Shown here: one piece after another, positions 10,695-22,202 of the stretch | Layout: each line of letters opens with the position of its first letter | How positions within the stretch are numbered: position 1 is the first letter of the stretch | Origin: Akanthomyces muscarius | Taxonomy: Eukaryota; Ascomycota; Sordariomycetes; Hypocreales; Cordycipitaceae | NCBI RefSeq assembly: GCF_028009165.1 | Contig: NC_079241.1 | Location: 2,480,001-2,544,000, forward strand | DNA: 64,000 nucleotides | Direction: 5' to 3' | Made by a program: the position numbers and the translations under genes | The notes under the pieces: generated by a model | Database searches by the model: none | Seen by the model: the letters and a program-made list of their open reading frames with translations, nothing else | Told to the model about the DNA's origin: nothing

Positions 10695-11007
10695 TGGTAG
10701 GTAGCACTCTGGTGGTCTGGTAGGTACCGTGGGTACTTCCATTGCTATTTATATTGCCGCAATGCCAAATATCTTGCAAGGTACTGGTAGGTAGGTTGGC
10801 ATATTAACTTAGGGGCAGGCAAAGGTACTACCTAGGCAGGTAGGCATGTAGGTAGTTGGGCACCTACCTTACTTGCTACCTGGTTTGCTAGGTAGATAGA
10901 TGCATTGGCGTTGCGCACCACCTACCTACCTAGGCGTGCTAGGTACATAGGTTCCTACTGTGCACGCGTACGTTACCAGCAACTTTTACTCCCTACCTAG
11001 GTAGGTA
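10695..11007. repeat. GGTAGGTA / ACCTAGGT repeat block A
   Basis: Dense, imperfect iterations of GGTAGGTA and its complement TACCTACC, often joined as the palindrome ACCTAGGT (for example around 10829-10856, 10919-10935 and 10993-11007). The units are irregularly spaced, so this is a degenerate tetranucleotide satellite rather than a perfect microsatellite. Similar blocks occur at several other intergenic positions in this window and none lies inside a coding exon that I reconstructed. Confidence 0.8.
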
Positions 11008-13541
11008 TTCAACCCATTAAGGTGTGCATTTTCTTCAGGTATGTTAAAAAGACTACACACGCAGACAGCAGAAGCCAAGTGCCCAGTCGAGCTCTAAAGC
11101 ACCATCATTCGTTTACCACTTAATTCCCAAAGGTGTATTGCAGAGTTGCCTCGTTGCTGGAAGTTGGCCACACCACTAGCAATCTGATTGTGCGCTATGC
11201 CTAGCTATCGCGCACTTGCCCACCAACCAATCCGCTGCTTTCAATGAGCGCTGGCAAGTACTCGAGGCATCTGAATGCAGCACGCAGACACATACGGGCT
11301 GAACAGAGAGGTACACTGAGGTGTCATGCAAGCAGCCATGTACTCGTAATCTGTACAGCTTCCCCCAATCCATCAGTCCGAAGCTGTCGCAAGCTTGCAC
11401 GCTGGCCAGTGTTCATTACGCAGGCTGATAAGTCGATGCTGGTGTGAGGCATTTGTCCAGCACTGTCTCTGTTTCATTACCCACAGGCTTCGAAGGCCAT
11501 TAGTCTCTTCTGGCAAAGCTGCGCAACCTTGAAGGGCAGCTAAAGCCTACACAGCGTGACATGGTGCACAACAAGTCAGGGTAGCCTGGAGCCTGCAGCC
11601 AGATGATCGTAGCGGATCACTACGGAAACCCATCCATCCATCCCATCCATCGGCCTGCCTTCGACTGGAGCCTACTCAGTACCGGCCCAGACACAGAGTC
11701 AAGCTAGCGCAGCCAGTTGCAGGTACCCCAGCCAAACACTGTCGTGGGAGGTGACGGACCCAATGCCACGCGCCGACGCGCCCATCCCAGCCAGAAAAGC
11801 TTTCATCACACAGCTTGACAGCCATGCTTATTTCCCTCCGCCTTGGTAAGCGCGGTAATAACAAGGTCCAGTAACTTGCAAGTGGCGGGGCAAATTTCGC
11901 CTGCGTCTTTCAGATCGGCTCCAGCAAGTTGCGCAGGAGCACGGTCGCTGGTGAAATTCCATGTCTGCCATCGATTGCCATCTTACCTTACCACTAGGAC
12001 AACCACCAACGCGCAGCGTGAGGGGAGCGGGTGCCTTGTCACACATGTTGCCATGTACAATGTACATGGGCAAATAGGTAAATGGTATTGCCATCTGTTG
12101 GGGTCTGTGGACCGAGTGGAAACTGGCTGCAGGAGTGTGCTGCCCCGCGTACTAAGTAGCAGGGAATGAGCTCTGAGTACCTGCCATTGTGTGCAACAAG
12201 TTGCGACTCTCGCAAACTCTGCTGCCTTTTGGACACTTGTCATTGTTGGGATCTGATGTTTCGTGATCCACGGCTTTGCGTTCGAACGAGGATTATCCCG
12301 CATCTGCAAACAGCATCTACCTTTGGTTTTCAACCTAGAACACCGTATCGTTTGGGCAGCTTGATGATAGGTAGGTTTTTCCAGGCGGCACACCATACAG
12401 CCTGATTTACGGATACGGCGAGCCCCCTGGCGGACCAGGGGGTTCGCTATTTGTGACTGTTGTGACGGACTGCATCTCCGCCGGCGCAACCTGTCAGATA
12501 GTGGTGGGTGCACTTGTTGGGTGCATTGCCCGGCTTCCCATGTACCGTGGGTACTTCGTAGACACCTCGCCTAGCCGTAGTAGCTGCAGAAATAATGATA
12601 CGAGCAACACCAGCTCGTATTGGAGTTCAGAAGCAAGGCTCCCTGCTCGCGCTCCCTTGGGGAGTGTTGCCCGGTTGGGGCTCATCCTACGAGTCTTGGT
12701 GAATTGCCTCTCCGAAGCTCGCCTTCAACGCAACTCCTGCAGGGCGCATTCGAGCATTTCAGCCGATCCGTGTTGACCATGCTCTTATGCAGGTGCGGTG
12801 TTTACATGTGCTGGTAGTTCCTCTAGTTCGGCATCTTATCCACTGGATTGTGTGCTTCCCTTCCCGCTGCTTCTCAATCCAACGTGTACTTAATGTATGC
12901 TGCCTGTTACAGCGGAGCGTGCACAGCCATTGCACCACCACCCTCACCTTCACTCACGTACCCGTCCCAACTAGCCAATACGGGGCCTAAGTCGTGTCGT
13001 GTTCAGGTCAGGGTCGAGCCATTTGTGGCTTTCGAACCGATGGTTTCCATTGGTACGGAATGACGATGCCCTATAGAAGTCGTGCTAGCCATGCGCTGGA
13101 GTAAATTTATCGGCTTGGCTTGGTCCAGGGTAGCTCACACCTTCGGGGGCAATCGTGCCGCACCCCAATCATCGAGGCATCGCAGAGTAGCTGGTCTTGT
13201 GCTGGCTCCCAGGAGGTAACAGATTGACAGCAACAGTATGTGAGCAAAACATACACACTCGACCGAGTAGCGACAGAGAGCCACGTGAACATACTCCAAC
13301 GTGCAAGCGATTATGGATCGACCCCTGCCCGCCGCCTAGTTGTTGAAGTCGTGCCACCCGAACGGCAACCCCACTGCCACTACTCTAAAACCGGATCACT
13401 TAGGGAACGTCCTAAAAAACGTGACTGGGAATCCTGACTTCATGATTGGAATGCGAGGTTGTGCCTATCAAAGACTGCAACTACGCTCATCAGAAACATC
13501 ATCACTGCGACAACTTTAACGCCAAAAAGAAAACGAGCAGC
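11008..13541. other. Gene-poor interval upstream of COQ9
   Basis: No open frame here resembles a known protein, and the frames in all registers are short and overlapping. The interval contains one strong hairpin (listed separately) and a few isolated GGTAGG motifs such as that at about 12369. The last few hundred bases should include the COQ9 promoter and leader. I saw no tRNA-like cloverleaf and no transposase remnant. Confidence 0.55.
12418..12447. repeat. GC-rich perfect hairpin (13-bp arms, 4-nt loop)
   Basis: Positions 12418-12430 (GCGAGCCCCCTGG) and 12435-12447 (CCAGGGGGTTCGC) are inverted repeats separated by the tetraloop CGGA. Twelve pairs are Watson-Crick and one is G-U in the plus-sense RNA. 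It stands in otherwise unannotated DNA; no function can be assigned from sequence alone. Confidence 0.8.
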
Positions 13542-14371
13542 ATGACCATGTCTGTCAGGGCAACCTGCGGCGCGGCGCAACGCGCTCGTGCCTCGATTCG
13601 AACGTCGCGGGCATGGCGTTCGCGAAGCTACCATTCATACGACCACCCAGCGGCGACGGGCCTGTTTGGGGGTGCAGAGGAGGCGATCCTGTCCGCGGCA
13701 TACGGGCACGTTCCCCAACACGGCTTCTCCGCGCGCGCCTTGGGCCTCGGCGCGCGCGATGCTGGCTACCTCGACATTAGCCCCAGTGTGCTCCCCGACG
13801 GCGCATTCAACCTGATACGATACCACCTTGTCCTGCAGCGACATAACCTCGCATCCAGATCCCAAGAGCTTTTCAAAGGCAAGGAGTCACTCGGATCTGG
13901 AGCTAAGGTCGCTGCCTTGACATGGGCGCGACTGCTTGGCAACAAGGATGTCATTGAGCACTGGCAAGAGGTACGCCGCATCCGCTTATCAAGCTCCCAC
14001 GTAAACCGTTTTTTTTCTAACACGTTACGGCATTCCAGGCATTGGCTGCAATGGCGCAACCGAGTCACGTTCCTGAATCCATAAAGGAACTCGCGCAGCT
14101 GTCCGACGAGATATTGTTCTTGTCTGGCGACACCACCGTCGACCCCTCCTGGTATACGAAGCGCGCGACGCTGTCCATGATTTACACGACGACGGAGCTA
14201 TTCATGACAAACGACAAGTCGCCCGAGTTCACCGAGACAAACAAATTTCTTACTCGCAGACTTGAGGAGGTCCAGTCGGTTGGCGGCGCCATCAGCGCCG
14301 TCGGACAGTGGACAGGATTCACGTTTCAAGCGGCAGTCAACGTCCTGCGAAGCAAGGGCGTAGGCATCTAA
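13542..14371 (+). CDS. COQ9: Ubiquinone biosynthesis protein COQ9, mitochondrial
   Basis: Lipid-binding component of the CoQ synthome on the matrix face of the inner mitochondrial membrane, where it presents intermediates to the hydroxylase COQ7. Exons 13542-13970 and 14039-14371 join in frame (68-nt intron) to 253 aa. Residues 1-40 are rich in Arg, Ala and Ser with no acidic residues, as in a matrix presequence. The body shows the family segments ILSAAYGHVPQHGFS, GYLDISPSVLPDG, KVAALTWARLLGN, VIEHWQEALAAMAQP and the C-terminal helix DTTVDPSWYTKRATLSMIY. The frame stays open upstream to 13446; I prefer the ATG at 13542 (or 13548) because the presequence begins there and the upstream residues (KHHHCDNFN) do not look like one. 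Confidence 0.93.
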
Positions 14372-14582
14372 GATAGGCACCAACACTCCTCAAACCACCA
14401 TCATGTAAAATAGCAAGTCCCGTATATTGTACAAAGCTGGGTTGATAATAAAGTAATCGTCCATTAGCTCGTGGCTCATATGTAACCAAATACTCCCTCG
14501 GGGCCGAGTTGACTATCTACAGGTGAAGTGAGAACCGGGTGTCAAAGCACCCGGGAATGCGCAGCTTGACGAAATGATCGAT

Positions 14583-17500
14583 TTAAATAAGAGTCCGTTG
14601 CCGGGGATCCGTCAATCTGCAGTTAGCAGCTGTTAGTGAAGTCTCCATATTGGCCAGTGCAAAAGAACGTACCTGATGATCTTGACGTCCTTGTCGAGCC
14701 TGGCACGCCCCTCGATGGCATTAGGTGTAATGAGAATATACTGCCGCGATACGGAGCGACGGGCAGCATCAACCTAAGCGGTGCTATTAGCTAACAAACT
14801 CGCAACAAACTTGTCTCGTGGCAAAACTAACCAGCATGTTGGTACTGATGGCTCGATTGACATTGTCCATGAAGACGTCAAACTCATCTAGGCAGCGAAT
14901 TGGAGACCCAATCGCTTCCCACACAGAGAGTAGCATGCAGATGGAAGAAAACGACTTTTCTCCTCCCGAAAGGGTCTTTGTATCTCGTCCGCCCGAGTTC
15001 TTTCTCGTCTCATCCGGCTCGATATGAAGGACAACCTTGCGCTCTTTGTGGCGGAGGTCAATCTTGCCACGGAAGCCTCGCTCACTGAGGAGATAATTGA
15101 ACTGAATGCGGATGCGAGCGCTGATTTGCCTCTGGAATTGTCGCCACAGGAAAAGTCGCTGTGTAATGGCTCCCTTCAAGGAATCAATCATGCGGTCCAA
15201 ACTATCCGTCTCCTCCACGACAGTCTCATAGCGTGTCTTGGCTTCGGTTGCTCTGTCGTAGATTTGTTGATCGGTAGCTCCGAGGCGTTGCTCTCGTAGA
15301 GTCAGTTGATCGCCAATTTTCTGGTACTTCTTCTCAATGCTCTGGTAGGTATCGCCTTCGGGGATATGTACCCTGTCTGGTGCAACCACAAGAGCTTGGC
15401 TTGTGAAATCAGCGACTTCGTCCGCCTTCTGATCTCGTCGAGTCTCGGCGCGTCGGCGCTCCGCTCTTTCAATGTCAGCCTGCTCGTAAGCGGCATTCTT
15501 TCTCGCGACAGCAATTCGTCTCATAGATTCCGTGCTTTGAATTTTCATATCGGCCTTTTGAACCCGCTCCGAGAAAGTTTCCGCCTCGCGACGGACTTCC
15601 TCCAAGTCTTTCTTGGCGGCTTCCGCCTTCTTATTCAAGTCAACCTTGACCAGTTTCATATTGCCGTATTGGCTACCAAGTTGCTCTTCCTCCTTGTGCT
15701 TGAGCTCCAAATCAGCGCGGAGAGTGACAAGACGGTCGTCGGCACCTTCGAAAGCATCCATTTCCGTCGAAATCTGTTCCACGTCGGCCTGAGCACGGCG
15801 CAATTCGTTCTCCAGCTGTTTCTGCTTCCTGCGATGCAATTCCAACTCCGCTTTGGCCTTGTGAAGCGCTTGTTGGGCCAGGCGTTCTTCAGAATCCAGC
15901 TCCCTCAGTTCAATTTCCAATTGCTTCAGGTTCTCCTTCTGGACTGCTAACTGTCGCCCAGAGTCTGACTGCATCCTGGGTCGCATTCCAGATGGAACGA
16001 CTGGCGCGGTTCCAATATTCCCATTTCGGTTCGTCAGTCTGAGGCCGTGCCCGCGCTTGTTTTTGCCGTCATGGAAGCACAAGCACGCCGAAACGTTTCG
16101 AGGTGGGCCGCCTCCGTCTACCATGATTTTTTCAGCCTGCGCTCTGCTTTGAACCAAGATAATCTTTTCGATTTGGCTGTTGATGATCAATTGCGTGCGA
16201 AATATGTCGTCATCAAACTCCAACACTCGGAGTATAGTGTCGAATTCCACAGCAGGTTCCTGGCTCCTCGTGTCGATGTGTCCTCCGTACGCGATGAAGA
16301 TGGGCGGCTGACGTTTCATCCCGCTCCTCTGCATCATGTCGGATAACTTAGACTGATCCTCCTTGCTGCGCACAACGAAAGCATTGAGCGATTCGCCGAA
16401 GGTCTTCTCTAGGATGCCAGACCATTCTGGCTTAAGGAGCTTGACGTGCGCTCCGATCGGCCCAACAGGCTTCTTTTCAAATCCTTGATGACCTGCGATG
16501 GATTTGACAAGGTTGGCTATTTCCCTATCAAAGCCAGCGTATGCAGACCCGGTGCTTTTCTCCAGGTCAGACAGACCCCTCTCAGCCATGGCGATCTCGT
16601 TTCGTTTCGTTTCTCGTAATTGCTGCTGGCGTTTTAAAACCTCCTCCGCATCGCGCACTTTGTTCTGTCTTTCAGGCAGTTGTTCACCTGCATCACTTAT
16701 GTTCCGATTGATGTCTCTCTCCTTGACCTTGGCTTCATCAAGTTGTGCATCTTTCTCGGCCCTCGCAGCTCCAGTGGATTCGCCGAGCCGTTTTTCCTCC
16801 TCCTCGATTTTTTTGCCAAAGGAATGAATTTCTCCACGAATAGATTTTAAGCGACCGTGGGCGTCGCGTTCTTCGAGATGTAGCTCGGTAAGTCCCTTTT
16901 TTGCCGCGCTGAATATGGCTTCCGACGAGATGACCTTGTCTTGCATAGCATCCTGTTCGGTATTCAATTCCTCTCTTGCCGACTGGAGTCGTTGCAGCTG
17001 CTGTTCAGCCTCTTGAAGGGCTCTGCCCATATTTTCGCACTCCTTCTCCGCATCCGCAATGCGAGTGGTTCTGGTGACAATGTTTGCATTGAGTTGTTCG
17101 AGAGCATTCTCCTGTTCCACAACCTGATACCAAACAAGCTGGCATCTGTAATGTCTCGCCTTTTCGCGAAGAGACTGATTCTTTTGCGCAGTTTCCGCAA
17201 GGCGAAGAGCATTTTCCATCTCCTTCTTCACAGATGCAATCTTTTCTGTAATATCATCACGCAGGTTCAAAGTCTTGTCCAAGGTGTCCTGCGACATCCT
17301 GTAGTCGTTATCGAGCTGCTCGAGCTGCACCCCAGAGACAAAATACTTGTACTTTTGTGCCGGGGTGGCCGAGTTCAGGAATTGCCGGGCATTGTCTTGA
17401 GAAAGTATGGTCAGAGGGTTGCTCATTTGAAGGGCGAACCATTCGGATATCTCGTCAACTTCTTGTTTTTTTGTTGATATGACTCTGTTGTCGGCAGCCC

Positions 17501-18258
17501 TGATTTTGAACCCGCTACTGCCAGTCTTGGAGAAATTTCTTTCCACGATGATGCTGTCACCGTATATATCGGGTTGGTATGCATCAGATCCAGAATTTTT
17601 TATTTGCACGACAAGCTTGCCTTGGTCTTGGCCCTCTTTAACAAAGGACTTTAAGCTGCCACCACGATTAGTGTCACTGGCCTTTCCTCCAAGACACAGG
17701 GTTAGTGCTGTTAAAACAGCACTTTTTCCGCTTCCGTTCTCTCCGACAATGAAGTTGATCAGAGGGCCAAGCTCAACGTGAAGCCGCTCGTGGCACATGA
17801 AGTTGTAACATGTAATGCTCTCGATAATGCCGCTCTCCGCGACCATGTTGTCACCTAAGCTGCGTGGTCGTCGTAAAAGCTTTTGCGTTGCTCGTTCGTC
17901 GTCAAGCTCAAGGTTCTCTAAATGCTTGAACCCAGCATCTCGCATGATTTCGTACTGGGTCTGCGGGGGTGCGTCGTCGTAGTCAGCTTCGTCCTCGGAT
18001 TCATCTTCAGAGCTAGAAACCGCGGCGTTCTCTCGGTCAGGCGTTTCTTCCTCACGGCCGCCATTTGCGAGGGACAGGCGCACTCGTTTGTTCTGTCGGA
18101 TACCAAGATTAGACACGGTGCACGGGCTATTGGCTATGCGGACTTGGTCGTACCGACAGGCTTCCTTGGGCCATTGACGAACTGGCGTTTTGAACATCAA
18201 CCACTTCGCGATCCCCTCCAGCTTCCGCCAGAGGACGAGGTCTCTTAGAAGGGGGCAT
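14583..18258 (-). CDS. SMC6: SMC6, structural maintenance of chromosomes protein 6
   Basis: ATPase subunit of the SMC5/6 complex, which acts in recombinational repair, replication-fork stability and rDNA maintenance in the nucleus. Exons 18154-18258, 14832-18092, 14673-14773 and 14583-14616 join in frame to 1166 aa. Visible are an acidic N-terminal extension, the Walker A motif GENGSGKSAVLTAL (about residue 151), an ILSQDNARQFL segment, a long first coiled coil, the hinge around residues 560-720 (IGAHVKLLKPEWSGILEKTF), the second coiled coil, the ABC signature LSGGEKSFSSICMLLS and the Walker B region RCLDEFDVFMD (about residue 1090), then the tail QYILITPNAIEGR. The start at 18258 uses a 61-nt intron with a clear CTAAT branch site; the alternative downstream start would begin inside that intron. 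It diverges from the ecdysoneless-type gene. Confidence 0.95.
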
Positions 18259-18697
18259 AACTCCCAGTGACAGGAGCGGGGCTCGCGATCGAGGCTGGAT
18301 GGGCAGACGAATTGGTGATGTTTTCAGGCGTGACGCAACCAACCGTGAACGTAGCGCGCCTCTCTTGGCCAGGAGCGTGTTGATTACCCATTTAGCACCT
18401 ACTGGTAAGGTACCTGTCTACCTGCAATTAGTGTGGGGCAGGACGCGGTCCCTCCTGGCTAACGCGCCGCCTGAACGGGGGCAGGCGAGCGAAGATGGAG
18501 CAGCTTTCAGGTGGTGGGGGCGGGACAGCCCCGCTGTACCTAAAGCTGAGGTGGGATGGTGGGATGTCTTCTGAAAAAAGTATGCGTCCCGACTTGTGCT
18601 GAACCCAAGCAAAACATCGCCATAAACTGAACGCGAGCAACACAGTTGAAGTGGTTCATTATCGAAAATCAAGGCTGTACAACTCACAAATAACGCA
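18259..18697. promoter_or_regulatory. Divergent promoter region, SMC6 / ecdysoneless-type gene
   Basis: This 439-bp gap separates two outward-facing start codons. It contains a GC-rich central part around 18430-18540 and no convincing open frame. It must serve both promoters; no specific element is clear. Confidence 0.55.
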
Positions 18698-20640
18698 ATG
18701 ACTGGCGAGCCCGCCGATTGTGGTCCCCAGTCGGGTGAAACGCACCAATTCGAACGCGAACTTTCCGAAAATTCCATGGAGTATATGATATTCATTCTGG
18801 ATGACGCCGTAGGAGGCATCAAATATTTGAGTCGCCTCGAAAGCATAAGCAAAGAAGCCACGCGATTGATGGACAGCGTCGCCAAAAATTACATCTGGCA
18901 ACGAGATGAGTTTCGCCTCTCAGTTGTCAACGAGCAAGGTGAGAGAAACATTGCAGTGACAAGTGGGCGAGAACAACTGCTCATTAAACTGAATCAGGAT
19001 CGATACATCTCCACGGCACCACAGATTATGGAGATGCCGTGGAAGATGAGTGGCTGATTGTTTACGTTTTGCGCGAACTTTCCAAAGCCCACCCCGACAT
19101 CTTCATCCGAGTAGTTGATGAGGATGGCGAATTCCTCTTGGTGGAAGCAGCCAATGTGCTACCGAACTGGCTAAATCCTGAAATAGATCACTGCAGAGTT
19201 TGGTTACAAGGTGGAAAGCTTAAAATTATTCCTTTACAAAGCGACAAGACGAAGCCGACTGCTGCCAAGTCACTAACGTTAGCGGATGCCATAAAGTACC
19301 TACGAACCGAGCCTGAAAACCTCATGCACTCACCGTCTATTGAGGATGAGGCATTCTATCGACTTGAAAAGTATCCTAAACACGTGGACGCTTCGATACA
19401 TCACCGCGCGGTGACAATCCCGCGGAAGTTGGCCTACATAATACACGAGCTACCAAAAACAATCTCAGCCGCCGTTGAAGCGTTTTACCTCAGGGATCAC
19501 GCTGGGATGAGAAAAATAACGTCTGAATCAGAGGAGCTTCATTTGCCACCAACTGACCTTGTCACTATTAGTGTCAAGTTTAGCAGAGTTTTATTCGCAC
19601 AACTGCGCTCGCAACGTTTCGAAGCACCCCGGAGATGGCAGAGTATGATACAAAGCCATCTGGGTCATAAAATGACCGAAGAAGCGCCAAGAAACAGTGT
19701 TCTTACTCTCGAAGATGGTATGAAACTGACTTGTGGGTATGAGATGCTGGCAATGACAGCAGAAACTAGCAAGAATCGTACTATCCGCGGGCTTGCCATT
19801 CTGCTTCAAGATCTGAAAGAAGACGGCAACGAAGAACTCCCGACCAATGCAGACATTGAAACGTGGCTGGATGTCAAACGAAACGACGATGAAAGCTGGT
19901 TAGACATCAACTATGAAGATTTTGAGCGCGAGTTGGAAGGAAAGACAACAAGATCGGACGGCAAAAATACGAGATCTTCTGGGTTTGGAGATACTAGAAC
20001 ACAAGAAGATCTACGAAAGATCGTGTCTCGCTTTGAGGCTTTCATGAATAATGAGACAGCTGGCCTGGACGGGGCAGATATGGATGAAATGGATATGGAC
20101 AATGAGGATGAAGACGACGGAACTGACGAAAATAGCGACATGGAGGACAAGGAAGTGAGTTTTGATGAGCAGACTTTTTCTCGGATGATGAAGGAGATGA
20201 TGGGGCTGCCAGCCGACCACCCTACTCTGGCTTCCACTGGCCACTATGAAGGTAAAGCAGCAGAACAGAACACAGATGCGCAGGGCACTAGTGAAGAGGA
20301 GGATGACATAAAAAATATGTCCCTGCAAATGGAAGCCGAGCTCAAGAGCCATGGTGCCCTGCGACTTGCTGGTTCCAAGTCTCAGCAAGGTAAACTTGAC
20401 AATAGAGAGCCTCGAGATAAAACAAAAGCGAAGCAAAAGCAGACCATGACCGAAGCAGAAATCCGGGAGTACGAAGATGAAGACTCTGATGGAGAGGTTG
20501 ATATAGACTACAATCTGGCCAAAAATCTCCTGGAGAGCTTCAAGAGCCAAGGTGGAATGGCTGGCCCAACAGGAAACCTCCTGGGGCTCATGGGTATCCA
20601 ACTACCGAGAGATGAAGACGATGGCGAGACGAAAGAATAA
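18698..20640 (+). CDS. Ecdysoneless/SGT1-type regulatory protein
   Basis: Exons 18698-18938 and 19025-20640 join in frame across an 86-nt intron (GTGAGA donor, CACAG acceptor) to 618 aa. The junction restores the family segment DYGDAVEDEWLIVYVLRELS. Other conserved stretches are the N-terminal EYMIFILDD, VRVVDEDGEFLLVEAANVLPNWL-like sequence, ILPL-type strand with WLQGGKLKIIPL, and LTCGYEMLAM. The C-terminal 200 residues are very acidic with DEDD-type runs. The family (ECD; the yeast-complementing human SGT1/ECD) is linked to transcription of glycolytic genes, pre-mRNA splicing factor assembly and R2TP/HSP90 interaction; the exact role here is inferred. It is unrelated to the co-chaperone also called SGT1. 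Confidence 0.88.
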
Positions 20641-20756
20641 ATTTGGTTGATTTAATGCCAATAATGATGCTGATTTTCGCACAATATCCGGTCTATATAC
20701 CCCTCATCCCCGACCCTATGGGCTATACGGGGAGCTCAGTTCTTCTTTACCCAAAT

Positions 20757-22202
20757 TTACAGACTTAGGGTTCTTGCTCTCTTGGATGGAGCCACCTCGA
20801 GACGCCGGTGACGTCTTTTAGACGTTTCTGCCTCATCAAATGTGTCAAGCTCGCGGACAGCCTCAACCAGCGCTTTCCGTGCCCGCAGTTCCCTCGGGTC
20901 GCTATCATCGTCACGCCTGATGTATTCAACACTGATGGCATTCAGGGCGTGGTATATGCGATAAAGGTTCAAGCGTATTTGAACATGTTGACGGTTCTGC
21001 GAGAGACTTTCGGAAACTTCATCCATGTCATCCAAGGTATCTGCCAAAGAGGTGCAAAAGCCACTCATTAAATACTCAGATGGTGCCTGGCAGAGCATGA
21101 TGGATAGCAATGGATCGCCGAATATCGCTTTTACCCATTCTCGGACGCCAGTCACCCTAATCCCAGGAGCCATACTGGGTGAAGAATCGATGATACCAGT
21201 GGATTCTGACACTTCTGATGTATCAGAGCCATTGCCGGATGCAACAGGATTATTGCCTTCCACTTCTTGCATAGCAACGAGAACGTTCTTATCCAAACCG
21301 GCGTCGACTAGTACCAGTCGTGGTTCAACAACGGTGTCGAGGACGTGCGTGAATCGGCTAAGAAACCGTCGTATACTATCGTAAGATGCCGTTATCTGAT
21401 TCGATTGAGCGTCTTGAATAGCACAGTGGAGCATTTCGCCAAATGCATCCGACCATCTTGTAAAAGTCTCGCTCGACGCTTGGACCGAGGCTTGGCGTTG
21501 CTCACAATTTGATCTCTGGGGCACTGGTGGCAGCATGTTTTCGGCATTTCCAAAGCGAGATGTAGGAGATCGAAGCAAAGAAATGCTTCGAAGCATCTGG
21601 CCAATCTCAAAATCGACAGACCTGCGGTCTTCAGCCGTCAAAGCGAAATCAAGAGTCGATAGTACTCTACCAGGACAGGGCGCGATGATGTTGTACTGTA
21701 GCCGTTGCATCGTCCCTGCCACTCCATGTTCTAGAAGCTTTGGTAGATACCTCGATATGGCATGCGCTCGTATCTTATTCCTGAGTTCCTTCTTGTCCTC
21801 AAAATCGACAGATATGACTTTGGATGAGCCTACTTCTGGCGCTCTTTCACGAAGCCCAAAGAGCCATTGCAAAATGGCAGCTTCCGATCGAATGGAACCG
21901 TACTCGCACCTGAGAACTCGACGGTTCGGGGACAGCGGCAGTGAGCACTGTATGCTGGCTCCGTCATGGGTAGTGGCACGGTATACTTGGTGAAGTCCAG
22001 GAGATGCTGATGCTTGCAAGCTCCGGACTTGAGTTCCCGGTACTGCATTTGTTATCACTTTCTTCAGCGAGTTCTCGATCGTTGTCGCTTCCATGACCGT
22101 TTGCCGAGGACAGCAAGCGTTCGAATTAAAAAATGTCGAAAAATGATCGCGACGGCGTGGCTCAGGATACACGGCGTGAATATTGTCGTATATTAGCTGC
22201 AT
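20757..22202 (-). CDS. Degenerate aminoglycoside-phosphotransferase-fold protein
   Basis: Intronless protein of 481 aa from the ATG at 22202, or 445 aa from the ATG at 22094. The frame remains open to 22244 without an earlier ATG. I do not recognise a named orthologue. The pattern VLRCEYGSIRSEAAILQWLFG resembles the N-lobe strand plus helix-C Glu of APH-type kinases. PRLVLVDAGLDKNVLV (about residues 290-305) lines up with the usual HGD-x4-N loop, and VTGVREWVKAIFGDPL (about 347-362) with the usual IDWE-x-GDP segment. In both places the catalytic aspartate is missing (HGD to VDA, D to R), although Asn and GDP are kept. The C-terminus is basic (SKRRHRRLEV, SKRARTLSL), suggesting a possible nuclear signal. 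Probably a pseudokinase; the fold assignment is inferred from motifs only. Confidence 0.6.
   Translation of the reverse strand: MQLIYDNIHAVYPEPRRRDHFSTFFNSNACCPRQTVMEATTIENSLKKVITNAVPGTQVRSLQASASPGLHQVYRATTHDGASIQCSLPLSPNRRVLRCEYGSIRSEAAILQWLFGLRERAPEVGSSKVISVDFEDKKELRNKIRAHAISRYLPKLLEHGVAGTMQRLQYNIIAPCPGRVLSTLDFALTAEDRRSVDFEIGQMLRSISLLRSPTSRFGNAENMLPPVPQRSNCEQRQASVQASSETFTRWSDAFGEMLHCAIQDAQSNQITASYDSIRRFLSRFTHVLDTVVEPRLVLVDAGLDKNVLVAMQEVEGNNPVASGNGSDTSEVSESTGIIDSSPSMAPGIRVTGVREWVKAIFGDPLLSIMLCQAPSEYLMSGFCTSLADTLDDMDEVSESLSQNRQHVQIRLNLYRIYHALNAISVEYIRRDDDSDPRELRARKALVEAVRELDTFDEAETSKRRHRRLEVAPSKRARTLSL

Noticed and set aside
13730..13758. Inverted repeat GCGCGCGCC / GGCGCGCGC in COQ9
   Set aside because: It lies in a coding exon where Ala/Arg/Gly codons are GC-rich; likely a by-product of codon usage.
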